64,000 nt of DNA from Symbioplanes lichenis (GTDB lineage: Bacteria; Actinomycetota; Actinomycetes; Mycobacteriales; Micromonosporaceae). Position numbers and translations under genes: made by a program. The stretch covers positions 248,001-312,000 of the forward strand of contig NZ_JAUZQD010000001.1 in the NCBI RefSeq assembly GCF_030709675.1, written 5' to 3'. The notes under the pieces are model-generated. The model was given only the letters and a program-made list of their open reading frames with translations. It had not been told where the DNA came from and did not search any database. The stretch's first letter is position 1. Each line of letters starts with the position of its first letter. Of this stretch, positions 49,780 to 57,180 are shown piece after piece.

Positions 49780-50739
49780 TCAGGCGCTTTCGGTGGCGGT
49801 GTCGCCGGTGGCCAGCAGATTGCCGATCGAGGCGGCGCGCTCGGGGCCGTAGAGGTCGCGCAGCATCGCGGCGGCCTCCTCGTCGCTGCGGGACATGGTG
49901 ATCCCGGCCAGCACCGTCTGCGCGCTCTGCTCCGGGCTCTGGGCCAGGGCGTCGAGGGCGGCCTTGACCTCGGCGTTGTTCTCCGAGTTCTGCACCGCCT
50001 GGGCGATCGCGGCGAGCACCTGGCCGTGCTGGCTCAGGGTGCCGGGGACGCCGGAGACGATGTTGAGGTAGCTGCCCTTCCTCGGCGGGTTCTGGTTGGC
50101 GCCCTTGCCGTCGCCCGTCATGTAGTCCCGCATGACCTGCAGGTCGCGCAGGTGCGTGCCGACTGTCCGCGACGGGTACGCCTTGTCGCCGATCTTGGCG
50201 TTGAGCAGCATGCCCGGGAACTGGGCCTTCATCTGCCTCATGACCTCGGCGGCCACCTCGGCGGCACTCGGCATCTCGTCCTCCTCGGCTTCGAGCAGCC
50301 CCCACGGGCTGGTGTCGTTCTCCTGGGCGGTGGTGTAGCGGGCGCTGAAGTGCGCGTGCTCGGTGTGCGGGCTGGCGCCGGTGTAGTCGCGCGCCGTCCA
50401 GCCCCAGGACCGGCTGTAGATCTTGCGGTTGTAGATCACGTACTGCAGCCGGTTGTCCGCGCCGGACTTGTGCTTCGCGACGATGATGTTGACCGCGCGC
50501 TGCATCGTCCAGCCGGACTTGCGCAGGTTGGTGTCCACGTCGATGGCGTGGACCTCGTTCTTGCTGTCGGCGTCCTCGTAGGGGGTGTTGCCCGTCTCGT
50601 CGGGGTTGTGGTCCGACGACGACGCGGCGTGACTCGTGTCCCCGATGGAGCCGTCACTGGCCTTGTCCCGGCTGGGCGCGAGCTTGTTGAACTCGGTTCG
50701 CAGCGAGACCAAGCAGGGCACCAGGACCCAGCTCGCCAT
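49780..50739 (-). CDS. Phage-type M15-like peptidase (lysin-like) protein
   Basis: A 319-residue protein. Residues 15-135 resemble the peptidase domain found in actinobacteriophage lysins and tail proteins: SSSDHNPDETGNTPYEDADS, then VHAIDVDTN, YVIYNRKIYSR and GASPHTEHAHFSARY, giving His/Asp/His positions for zinc. The remainder is helical (PSAAEVAAEVMRQMKAQFPG) and ends acidic. There is no signal peptide. ATG 50739 follows AGAGGAGAACC. No other phage gene is near, so it is either a domesticated phage gene or part of an exported-hydrolase type common in actinobacteria. Its target is presumably peptidoglycan, by inference. Confidence 0.75.
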   Translation of the reverse strand: MASWVLVPCLVSLRTEFNKLAPSRDKASDGSIGDTSHAASSSDHNPDETGNTPYEDADSKNEVHAIDVDTNLRKSGWTMQRAVNIIVAKHKSGADNRLQYVIYNRKIYSRSWGWTARDYTGASPHTEHAHFSARYTTAQENDTSPWGLLEAEEDEMPSAAEVAAEVMRQMKAQFPGMLLNAKIGDKAYPSRTVGTHLRDLQVMRDYMTGDGKGANQNPPRKGSYLNIVSGVPGTLSQHGQVLAAIAQAVQNSENNAEVKAALDALAQSPEQSAQTVLAGITMSRSDEEAAAMLRDLYGPERAASIGNLLATGDTATESA

Positions 50740-50930
50740 GGGGGTTCTCCTCTCGCGTGGCACGGATGATGACCTTGACCGAGGGGGAATACGGATCAGG
50801 CACGGCTCACGGTTGTCAGGAATTACCCCGGAATCCGGACACGGAAAACAACTTGCCCGAAAGGGCGACGAAATTCGCGCAGCGTTCATGATCGATATCG
50901 CTGCGTCGATCTTTCCCGGCCGGCTCGCCC

Positions 50931-51686
50931 TCAGCTGTCGACGCCGGTCGCTGTGTGGGGGCTGCCGACCGGCTTGGACTGCGACGAACCGCGCTGCCGG
51001 AGATAGATGGAGAGCACCGCCATCGAGGCGACGGCCAGCAGCTCGGACTGCCAGTTCTGCAGGGTGCGGTTCCAGAAGTCCGGCTCCGTGAGGTACGTCC
51101 CCCAGCTCACCGGATCCTGCAGGTCGCTGAGCTGCTCCTCGTTGAAGGCGGCGCACCCGGCGATCGACTGCGCCAGCCACGAGAGCAGGAAAAGCGCGCC
51201 CATGACCAGTCCGAGCGAGTTCGAGAAGAGCACCAGCCGGACCCCGTGCACCTTGGCCCACCGGGGCGAGTCCGCGTCGGCGTACCGGCCGATCTTCTGT
51301 TCCTTCTCCGTCTCCCGCCCGGCCTGGTCGAGCGTCTTCGACTCGGGCGAGCCCTTCTGCAACAACCACACCGTCAGGAAGATGTACGTGAAGAACTGCA
51401 GGTATTCGGACTGCCAGTTCTCCGCCACGTCGACGCCGAAGCTGGCCGACGTCACATACCGGCCGAACGAGATGGGCGCCAGCCCCTCGGTCAGCTGCTG
51501 CTGGTTGTAGTCCGCGTGGCCGGCGAACGCCTGCAGCACCAGCACGATCAGGAAGGCACCCCCGAACGCGAGACCCAGCGAGTTCTCACGCACGAACCGC
51601 CTCACCAGCTTTTCCCGCCCGAGCCGCTTCACCGGCTTTTCCCGCCCGAGCCGCTTCACCGGCTTTTCCCGCCCGAGCCGCTTCAC
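50931..51686 (-). CDS. Membrane protein with an internal duplication (DUF6766-like)
   Basis: A 251-residue protein with four membrane helices arranged as two copies of one unit. Copy 1 runs from ENSLGLAFGGAFLIVLVLQ to QKGSPESK and copy 2 from SNSLGLVMGALFLLSWLAQS to QRGSSQSK; each contains an NWQSE motif just before its second helix. It recalls the small family annotated DUF6766; the function is unknown. GTG 51686 overlaps the stop of the 27-codon gene upstream (GTGA). The N-terminus is a triple repeat of KRLGREKPV, and each repeat unit begins with a GTG, so the true start could be 51686, 51659 or 51632. Confidence 0.78.
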   Translation of the reverse strand: MKRLGREKPVKRLGREKPVKRLGREKLVRRFVRENSLGLAFGGAFLIVLVLQAFAGHADYNQQQLTEGLAPISFGRYVTSASFGVDVAENWQSEYLQFFTYIFLTVWLLQKGSPESKTLDQAGRETEKEQKIGRYADADSPRWAKVHGVRLVLFSNSLGLVMGALFLLSWLAQSIAGCAAFNEEQLSDLQDPVSWGTYLTEPDFWNRTLQNWQSELLAVASMAVLSIYLRQRGSSQSKPVGSPHTATGVDS

Positions 51687-51688
51687 CG
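51608..51688. repeat. 27-bp tandem repeat, three copies, over a start codon
   Basis: The unit beginning GCTTTTCCCGCCC repeats at 51608-51634, 51635-51661 and 51662-51688 with near-identity. It encodes KRLGREKPV on the minus strand. Changes in copy number stay in frame and would alter only the N-terminus of the membrane protein. Confidence 0.9.
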
Positions 51689-51766
51689 GTGCAACACCCC
51701 CAGAGCGATTACGTACGCAACCCCGACCGCAACCACGAGCAGTAACAACGTGAACTGGATACGCAC
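51683..51766 (-). CDS. 27-residue single-helix membrane peptide
   Basis: GTG 51766 is preceded by GGGAG 8 bp upstream and lies 2 bp after the stop of the lipoprotein gene. The product is almost wholly hydrophobic (FTLLLLVVAVGVAYVIALGV), with an Arg at position 2 and a basic end. Its TGA overlaps the next start codon in GTGA fashion. Three genes overlapping or abutting in this way strongly suggests that it is translated. The function is unknown; a small subunit or assembly factor for the duplicated membrane protein is a reasonable guess. Confidence 0.6.
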   Translation of the reverse strand: MRIQFTLLLLVVAVGVAYVIALGVLHR

Positions 51767-51768
51767 CG

Positions 51769-52182
51769 TCAGTCTCCCTGCACCGTGCAGTCGTAGGGCC
51801 GGTCCGTCCGCGGCTCGCACCCGGCCGCCACGACGCGCCACCCCTCGGGGAAGACGGCGAGGAACAGCGTGTCGCCGGGAAGGCGTACCTGGGCCCACTG
51901 CCCGTAGACGTCCGAGCCGGTGACCTGCCCCGGAGCGGGCAGACCCTGGTCGAGGATCGCCTGCTCGCAGCCCTGATCCGCCGAGTCCTCCAGCTCCGAC
52001 CGCGTGCCCGGCGCCAGCATCTCGCAGGCCCGCGCCCCGTCCCGAGCCGCCACCGCCGTCAGCATCCCCACCGCCACGTCCGCGGCCGCGTCACTGCGTT
52101 GCCGCACCTCGCCGCACCCGGCCAGCGTCAGCACCAGCACAGCCGGTAACCACCGTGTCAACACCGGAAGCGCATTCCCCAT
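51769..52182 (-). CDS. Small secreted lipoprotein of unknown function
   Basis: A 137-residue protein. Residues 1-22 are a lipoprotein signal with lipobox TLAGC. The mature part is helical and then beta (MLTAVAARDGARACEMLAPG; VYGQWAQVRLPGDTLFLAVF, then GWRVVAAGCEP) and has four further Cys residues, fitting a small NTF2-like or cystatin-like fold. ATG 52182. It heads a three-gene operon with a 27-residue membrane peptide and a duplicated membrane protein. Confidence 0.78.
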   Translation of the reverse strand: MGNALPVLTRWLPAVLVLTLAGCGEVRQRSDAAADVAVGMLTAVAARDGARACEMLAPGTRSELEDSADQGCEQAILDQGLPAPGQVTGSDVYGQWAQVRLPGDTLFLAVFPEGWRVVAAGCEPRTDRPYDCTVQGD

Positions 52183-52236
52183 GCCACGGAATTCCAACCC
52201 CGCCTGTTCCGGGCGGAAAGTCAGTAACCTGCGCAT

Positions 52237-52992
52237 ATGGGGACGACACTGCAGGCCGGCAACGAGGCCCTGTACGAGGCGGCTTTCCGGACGGGCGACT
52301 ACGCGGAGGCGAAAAGCACCTTCCAGCGGCTTCTCGAGCAGGCCCGCGAGTCGGGCGACCGGGCGCTGGAGGCGGCGGCGCTGGACCGGCTCGGGATGCT
52401 CGCCCACTTCCGCGCCCTCGACTCCGTCGGCTCGTCCGGGCCCGCGCCCTCCGAGTCCGCGCCTTCCGGGCCTTCGGGTTCCTCCGCCTCTCCGGCTCCG
52501 GCGGGCTTCGGCGCCGAGCAGGAACTCTTCGAGCGGGCGCTGGCCATCCGCCGCGAGCTCGAGGACTCGGCCGGTGTCGCCGAGTCCCTCTTCGGCCTGG
52601 GCCTGGTCCACCAGGTCTTCCGCAACGACTGGCAGACCGCCATGCCCCTCTACCGCGAGGCCCTCGACCTGGCCGAGCACCACGGCGACCTGCTGCTGCG
52701 CTCCGAGGTCCACCGCCACATCGGCTTCTACTACACGGCGAGCGACCTGCAGTCCGACCAGGCCCTCCACCACCTCCGCATCTCCCACGACCTCCGCACC
52801 GAGTTGGCCGACCCCCGCTGGATCCCCGGCGGCACGGTGGCCCTGGGCCTGGCCGAGATCGCCGACGGCCTGCGCGACCAGGGCCTGGCCCACATCCGCG
52901 AAGCCCTCCAGCAAGCCAGGGACGCCAACCTCACCCCCCAGCGCATCGCCTGGATCGAAGACTTCCTCCGCGACGCCGAAGCCACCCGCTGA
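52237..52992 (+). CDS. TPR-repeat protein
   Basis: A 251-residue helical protein with about five tetratricopeptide-like helix pairs (YEAAFRTGDYAEAKSTFQRL, then ALYREALDLAEHHGD-like units and GLAHIREALQQARDANLTPQ). A Ser/Pro/Ala-rich linker (residues 66-88) breaks the array. ATG 52237 follows TAACCT by six bases, so it is probably leaderless. It resembles the TPR scaffolds of actinobacterial regulatory proteins but has no effector domain. The partner is unknown. Confidence 0.8.
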   Translation: MGTTLQAGNEALYEAAFRTGDYAEAKSTFQRLLEQARESGDRALEAAALDRLGMLAHFRALDSVGSSGPAPSESAPSGPSGSSASPAPAGFGAEQELFERALAIRRELEDSAGVAESLFGLGLVHQVFRNDWQTAMPLYREALDLAEHHGDLLLRSEVHRHIGFYYTASDLQSDQALHHLRISHDLRTELADPRWIPGGTVALGLAEIADGLRDQGLAHIREALQQARDANLTPQRIAWIEDFLRDAEATR

Positions 52993-53301
52993 CCCCGCCG
53001 CGACGCCGCGCCTCCAGGCCCCGCGCGACGCCCAGGCCCCTCGCTGCCCCTCCGCCGAGTCCCTTCGGCTGCTGCCGTCGCTGCGCACGCTCGATCCGAG
53101 CTGCCTCGGCAACAACAAAGCCCGAGGTCAGAGGACCCCGGGCTCCGTCATTCACTTGTCTCCGCCGTCAAGCGGCTTACTCCGGCAGCGCCCCGCCGTC
53201 CGCCACTCCGGCAGCTGACCGTCGGGCAGCGCCCCGCCGCCCAGCGCCTCGGCGAGCCGACCGTCAGGCAGCGCCCCCGACGGCAGGTGGCACTGTCGCC
53301 G
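52993..53301. other. Gene-free stretch with decayed repeats and the Hsp20 terminator
   Basis: No gene is seen. A hairpin at 53119-53144 serves the Hsp20 gene. Between about 53166 and 53300 imperfect copies of GACCGTCGGGCAGCGCCCC recur three or more times. Confidence 0.5.
53119..53144 (-). terminator. Intrinsic terminator of the Hsp20 gene
   Basis: AGCCCGAGGTC (53119-53129) and GACCCCGGGCT (53134-53144) form an 11-bp stem with one mismatch and loop AGAG. On the minus strand TTTGTTGTT follows. Confidence 0.7.
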
Positions 53302-53700
53302 TCAGGCGGCAGCAACCTCGATCTTGCGCGGCTTGGCCTGCTCGGTGACCGGGATGCTCAGCGTGAGCACGCCGTTCTCGTAGCGAGCCTCGAGCCGGTC
53401 GGTGTCCAGCGTGTCGGACAGGAAGATCTGCCGGCTGACCGCACCCACCTGCCGCTCGGTCACGACATACTGCACGCCCTCGGCGGCGGAGCGCTTCCGC
53501 TCGGCCTTGACCGTGAGCACCTTCCGGTCGACGGTGATGTCGATGCTGGCCGGGTCGACACCGGGCAGGTCGATGTCGATGAAGAACGTGTCATCCACCC
53601 GGTACGCATCGAGCCGCGCCCCCGACGTCCGGGTCGCAGTCTCGAAGACCCGGGCGGTGAGGCGGTCGAAGTCACGGAACGCATCGTTACGCAGCAACAT
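53302..53700 (-). CDS. Hsp20/alpha-crystallin small heat-shock protein
   Basis: A 132-residue chaperone that holds unfolding proteins. The alpha-crystallin domain fills about 32-125: YRVDDTFFIDIDLPGVDPAS, DITVDRKVLTVKAERKRS and the final ARYENGVLTLSIPV, then KIEVA. Length is normal for the family. ATG 53700 lies behind GGAGGA. The HAIR operator 21-41 bp upstream predicts repression by HspR and induction by heat or loss of free DnaK. Confidence 0.93.
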   Translation of the reverse strand: MLLRNDAFRDFDRLTARVFETATRTSGARLDAYRVDDTFFIDIDLPGVDPASIDITVDRKVLTVKAERKRSAAEGVQYVVTERQVGAVSRQIFLSDTLDTDRLEARYENGVLTLSIPVTEQAKPRKIEVAAA

Positions 53701-53720
53701 GGAAATCCTCCGGGTACAAA

Positions 53721-53741
53721 CTTGAGCGTGGGACGCTCAAG
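53721..53741. promoter_or_regulatory. HAIR element (HspR operator)
   Basis: CTTGAGC-N7-GCTCAAG is a perfect dyad with the spacing of the HspR-associated inverted repeat (CTTGAGT-N7-ACTCAAG). It lies directly upstream of the Hsp20 start. Confidence 0.85.
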
Positions 53742-54041
53742 TCTCACAACCACCCCACCACCCTGGCCCCTCCGCCCCGCCCCGTGACCTCCACCACCAC
53801 ATCCGCAGCCCTCCACCAAGCCCCCGCCCGACGGACCAAGGCGCCGAACACGATCTCCCCGCAGCGACCACCCAGCCGTTCCGCGCCGCCCGTGACGCCG
53901 ACAAGCCGCGACAGGCCGGCATGCAGGCCAGGCCAGGCCGCGCAGTCACGACGCGCAGTCACGCCGCCAAAGCACGCCGGGCGGTCACACCGACGGGCCG
54001 AACCAGTTGGTCAGGCCAAACCGACGGGCCGAACCGGGCGG
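53742..54041. other. Gene-free stretch with short repeats
   Basis: No gene is seen. CCGACGGGCCGAACC occurs at 53990-54004 and 54021-54035, 31 bp apart, and CGGGCGGTCAC occurs near each copy. The nearby reading frames lack coding character. Confidence 0.5.
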
Positions 54042-54458
54042 TCACGCCAGCCGGAAGTCCTCGTAGTCGAAGCCGGGCGACACCACGCAGCTCACCAGCA
54101 CCGGCTCGCCCCCGATCGGGAACGCCGCCTGCCACACCCCGGCCGGCACCAGCGCCTGCGGGTTGCTCCGGTCGATCCGCACCACCTCACCCGGCTCCAC
54201 CGGCTCCGCCCCGGCGCCTCCGAACCGCAGCTCCAGCTCGCCGGAGTGGAGGAACCACAGCTCGTCCGACTTCACGACGTGCCACGCGGACGACTCCCCC
54301 GGCTGCAGGAGGAAGTAGATCGCGGTCGCCGTCGCGCGCGGGCCCGCGTACCCGTCGGGTTGAAGCTCGGTCGTCGATCGGTAGGTCTCGCGGAACCAGC
54401 CGCCCTCCGGGTGCGGTTGCAGATCGAGGGTCTCGGCCAGCGGGGGTCGCTTCGTCAT
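54042..54458 (-). CDS. Cupin protein of the DUF985 family
   Basis: A 138-residue single-domain cupin. LQPHPEGGWFRETYRS is the DUF985 opening, ATAIYFLLQPGESSAWHVVKSDELWFLHSG carries the metal-binding His and Glu in cupin motif 1, and NPQALVPAGVWQAAFPIGGE is motif 2. ATG 54458 follows TAGAAC by seven bases on the minus strand, again a leaderless signature. Function unknown; possibly a sugar-nucleotide or small-molecule isomerase fold. Confidence 0.88.
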   Translation of the reverse strand: MTKRPPLAETLDLQPHPEGGWFRETYRSTTELQPDGYAGPRATATAIYFLLQPGESSAWHVVKSDELWFLHSGELELRFGGAGAEPVEPGEVVRIDRSNPQALVPAGVWQAAFPIGGEPVLVSCVVSPGFDYEDFRLA

Positions 54459-54561
54459 GCGGACAGTTCTACCCCTCCCGCAAGGCCCGGAGGCGGTTGT
54501 CCACAGCCCCGGATCAGCCGCGTACGTCACACCCGAAGTTATCCACAGCCCGCCCCAATCT

Positions 54562-54577
54562 TCGAACAAACGTTCTA
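54562..54577. promoter_or_regulatory. SOS box (LexA site) of dinB
   Basis: TCGAACAAACGTTCTA matches the actinobacterial LexA consensus TCGAAC-N4-GTTCGA at 11 of 12 defined positions. It overlaps the -10 TAGAGT (54576-54581). Confidence 0.88.
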
Positions 54578-54588
54578 GAGTCGTCGCC

Positions 54589-55779
54589 ATGACAGAGCTG
54601 GCAACGATCCTGCATGCCGACCTGGACTCGTTCTACGCGTCGGTCGAGCAGCGCGACGACCCTGGCCTGCGCGGCCGGCCGGTCCTCGTCGGCGGCGGAG
54701 TCGTGCTGGCGGCGAGTTATGAGGCCAAGGCGTGCGGCGTGCGCACCCCGATGGGCATTGCCCAGGCGCGGGCGCTCTGCCCGTCCGCGATCGTGGTCCC
54801 GCCGCGGATGCGGGCCTACACCGAGGCGAGCCGGGCGGTGTTCGCCATCTTCCGCGACACCACGCCGATCGTCGAGGGCATCTCCATCGACGAGGCCTTC
54901 CTCGAGGTGGGCGGGCTTGCCAAGATCAGTGGCACGCCCACCGACATCGCCGTCCGGCTGCGGGCCGACGTGCGTGAGCGGGCCGGGCTGCCGATCACGG
55001 TCGGCGTGGCCCGCACGAAGTTCCTGGCCAAGGTGGCGAGCGGCGTCGGCAAGCCCGATGGGCTGCTGGTGGTGCCGCCGGGCGAGGAGCTGGCGTTTCT
55101 GCATCCGCTGCCGATCGAGCGGCTGTGGGGGGTCGGCCCGGTCACCGCGGGCAAGCTGCGCGACCACCACATCCGTACGGTGGGGCATGTCGCACGCGTC
55201 GGCGAGGCCGCCCTGGTGACCATGCTGGGCGCCGGGGCGGGCCGGCATTTGCACGCGCTCGCCCACAATCGTGATCCTCGCCGGGTCCGCATCGGGCACC
55301 GTCGCGGGTCGATGGGGGCGCAGTGTGCGCTCGGCCGGCGGGAGCGTCCCTTCGCCGAGATCGTGGCGACGCTGGCAGCGCTGGTCGATCGGGTCACCCG
55401 GCGCATGCGGGCGGCGGGCCGGGCCGGGCGCACCATCACGCTGCGGCTGCGCTTCGGCGACTTCACCCGGGTCACCCGCTCGCACAGCCTGCTCAAGCCC
55501 ACGCTCCACACCCGCCCGATCCTGGAGACCGCGCAGGCCCTGCTCACCGCTGCCCGGCCGCTGATCGACGACCGGGGCCTCACCCTGGTCGGCGTCTCGG
55601 TCGGCAACCTCGACGGCGACGGCACGGTGCAGCTCGAGCTGCCCTTCGAGGAGCAGCACGACAACGGGCTCGACGCGGCCCTCGACGCGGTGCGGGACCG
55701 GTTCGGGTCGTCGTCGCTGACCCGGGCCGCTTCGCTCGGCCGGGAGCTGCATCCCTCCGTCCCGATGCTGCCGGACTGA
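54589..55779 (+). CDS. dinB: DNA polymerase IV (Y family)
   Basis: A 396-residue translesion polymerase. ILHADLDSFYASVEQRDDP is the first catalytic Asp motif, EGISIDEAFLEVGG the second with the Asp-Glu pair, and LPITVGVARTKFLAKVASGV and KPDGLLVVPP complete the palm and fingers. LWGVGPVTAGKLRDHHIRTV is the thumb HhH. The C-terminus ends QLELPFEE, a beta-clamp-binding-like motif, followed by a tail. ATG 54589 is seven bases after TAGAGT, and the LexA box covers the promoter, so it is expected to be DNA-damage inducible and leaderless. Confidence 0.95.
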   Translation: MTELATILHADLDSFYASVEQRDDPGLRGRPVLVGGGVVLAASYEAKACGVRTPMGIAQARALCPSAIVVPPRMRAYTEASRAVFAIFRDTTPIVEGISIDEAFLEVGGLAKISGTPTDIAVRLRADVRERAGLPITVGVARTKFLAKVASGVGKPDGLLVVPPGEELAFLHPLPIERLWGVGPVTAGKLRDHHIRTVGHVARVGEAALVTMLGAGAGRHLHALAHNRDPRRVRIGHRRGSMGAQCALGRRERPFAEIVATLAALVDRVTRRMRAAGRAGRTITLRLRFGDFTRVTRSHSLLKPTLHTRPILETAQALLTAARPLIDDRGLTLVGVSVGNLDGDGTVQLELPFEEQHDNGLDAALDAVRDRFGSSSLTRAASLGRELHPSVPMLPD

Positions 55780-55799
55780 GGAGGCGTGATCCGGATGAT

Positions 55800-56102
55800 T
55801 CAGAAGTCGACGAGCTCGACCGTCACCGTGGTGACATCGCCGGGCTCGAGTTGCTCGGCGGTGCGGACGGCCCGCTTGACCGGCAGCACGTACGCGCCGG
55901 TGGTCTTCTCCGGGAAGATCGAGGTGCGCCAGGTGCTGGAGCCCAGCGTCGCGCGGACCCGCACGGAGCCGAAGCCGCGGCGCAGCCCGTCGGCAACGTC
56001 CCGGATCTCGTCGGAGGCGTCGACCGGCAAGCGCACGAAGGTCCAGGTGTCGAGCCGCCGGGCGTCCCACAGCCACAGCTCGGCATCGAATGCGACGATC
56101 AC
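55800..56102 (-). CDS. DUF1905 protein
   Basis: A 100-residue beta-barrel protein. FDAELWLWDARRLDTWTFVR, GSVRVRATLGSSTWRTSIFP and YVLPVKRAVRTAEQLEPGDV are the DUF1905 signature, often linked to YdeI-like stress proteins. The start GTG 56102 gives the normal length; the 128-codon frame to 56186 is Cys-rich and unrelated. Function unknown. Confidence 0.85.
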   Translation of the reverse strand: MIVAFDAELWLWDARRLDTWTFVRLPVDASDEIRDVADGLRRGFGSVRVRATLGSSTWRTSIFPEKTTGAYVLPVKRAVRTAEQLEPGDVTTVTVELVDF

Positions 56103-56269
56103 CCGCGCAGCATCGCATGCCGGTGCGACACATCCACCGCTGCACAAGCGCGAGCACGGCCCCGCAGACGCTGCAGCGCAGCACAAATACGAGCACGGGC
56201 TGGCCGATGCGACGGCGGGGATGTGGGACCGGGCGAAGGGCTCGGCGGTGACCTGCGAGACTTTCTCCC

Positions 56270-57028
56270 GTGCGGAAGATCTATGTCATCGGGATCGGGG
56301 CAGGCGACCCCGACCACCTCACCCTGCAGGCGGCGAAGGCGATCGGGCGGACCGACGTGTTCTTCCTGCTCGACAAGGGCGAGGCCAAGGAGAGCATGAT
56401 CGAGCTGCGGCGCTCGATGCTGAAGGCGTACGGGAAGCCGAGCCGGCGCATCGCCGAGGGCCGCGACCCGGATCGGGACAGGACGCCGGCCGACTACACC
56501 GGGACGATCGCCGACTGGCGGCACCGGCGCTCGGAGGTGACCGAGGCCCTCATCGGCGAATATTTGCTCGACGACGAGATCGGCGCCTTCCTGGTGTGGG
56601 GCGACCCCTCGCTCTACGACTCGACGATCGCGATCCTGGACGAGATCCTGGCGCGCGGGCTGACGACCTTCGAGTACGAGGTGATTCCCGGCATCAGCAG
56701 CGTCTCCTCCCTGGCCGCGAAGCACCGGGTCGGGCTCAACCGGGTCGGCCGGCCGTTCCAGGTGACCACCGGACGCCGGCTCGCCGAGGGGTGGCCGGAG
56801 CAGGTCGGCGACGTGATCGTGATGCTGGACGCGCACCAGACGTTCGGCGCGGTGGAGCGGCCGGACGAGGTCGACATCTTCTGGGGCGCCTACTTGGGCA
56901 CGCCCGACGAGTTGCTGATCTCTGGCCCGCTGGACGAGGTGGCCGACGAGATCCGGCGAGTGCGAGCCGAAGCCCGCGAGCGCCACGGCTGGATCATGGA
57001 CACCTATCTCCTGCGCCGACGCACCTGA
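56270..57028 (+). CDS. cobF: Precorrin-6A synthase (deacetylating), CobF
   Basis: A 252-residue SAM-dependent methyltransferase of the tetrapyrrole methylase fold. IYVIGIGAGDPDHLTLQA is the N-terminal SAM loop, GAFLVWGDPSLYDSTIAILD the second, and YEVIPGISSVSSLAAKHRVG the third. DYTGTIADWRHRRSE near residue 85 is typical of CobF. It methylates C-1 and removes the acetyl group in the aerobic route to cobalamin. It is separated from the other cob genes by the oppositely oriented cobN, converging on it with a 152-bp gap in which I see only weak hairpins. Confidence 0.93.
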   Translation: MRKIYVIGIGAGDPDHLTLQAAKAIGRTDVFFLLDKGEAKESMIELRRSMLKAYGKPSRRIAEGRDPDRDRTPADYTGTIADWRHRRSEVTEALIGEYLLDDEIGAFLVWGDPSLYDSTIAILDEILARGLTTFEYEVIPGISSVSSLAAKHRVGLNRVGRPFQVTTGRRLAEGWPEQVGDVIVMLDAHQTFGAVERPDEVDIFWGAYLGTPDELLISGPLDEVADEIRRVRAEARERHGWIMDTYLLRRRT

Positions 57029-57180
57029 CCTTCCCGCGCCAGGCGCCGCCACGTGCAGCGGCGGCGTCGGCCGGGACGACCCCGCGCGCGGCGCCCGGGC
57101 GTGCCGCAGCGACCGCACATGCCGCGCCGCCGACCGGTCCGGCCGGCGGGGTGATGTCGCTGCGGGTGCGAGCGGTCGCC

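Noticed and set aside
51608-51688. CRISPR-like repeat
   Set aside because: The three 27-bp units are directly adjacent with no spacers and lie inside a coding sequence.
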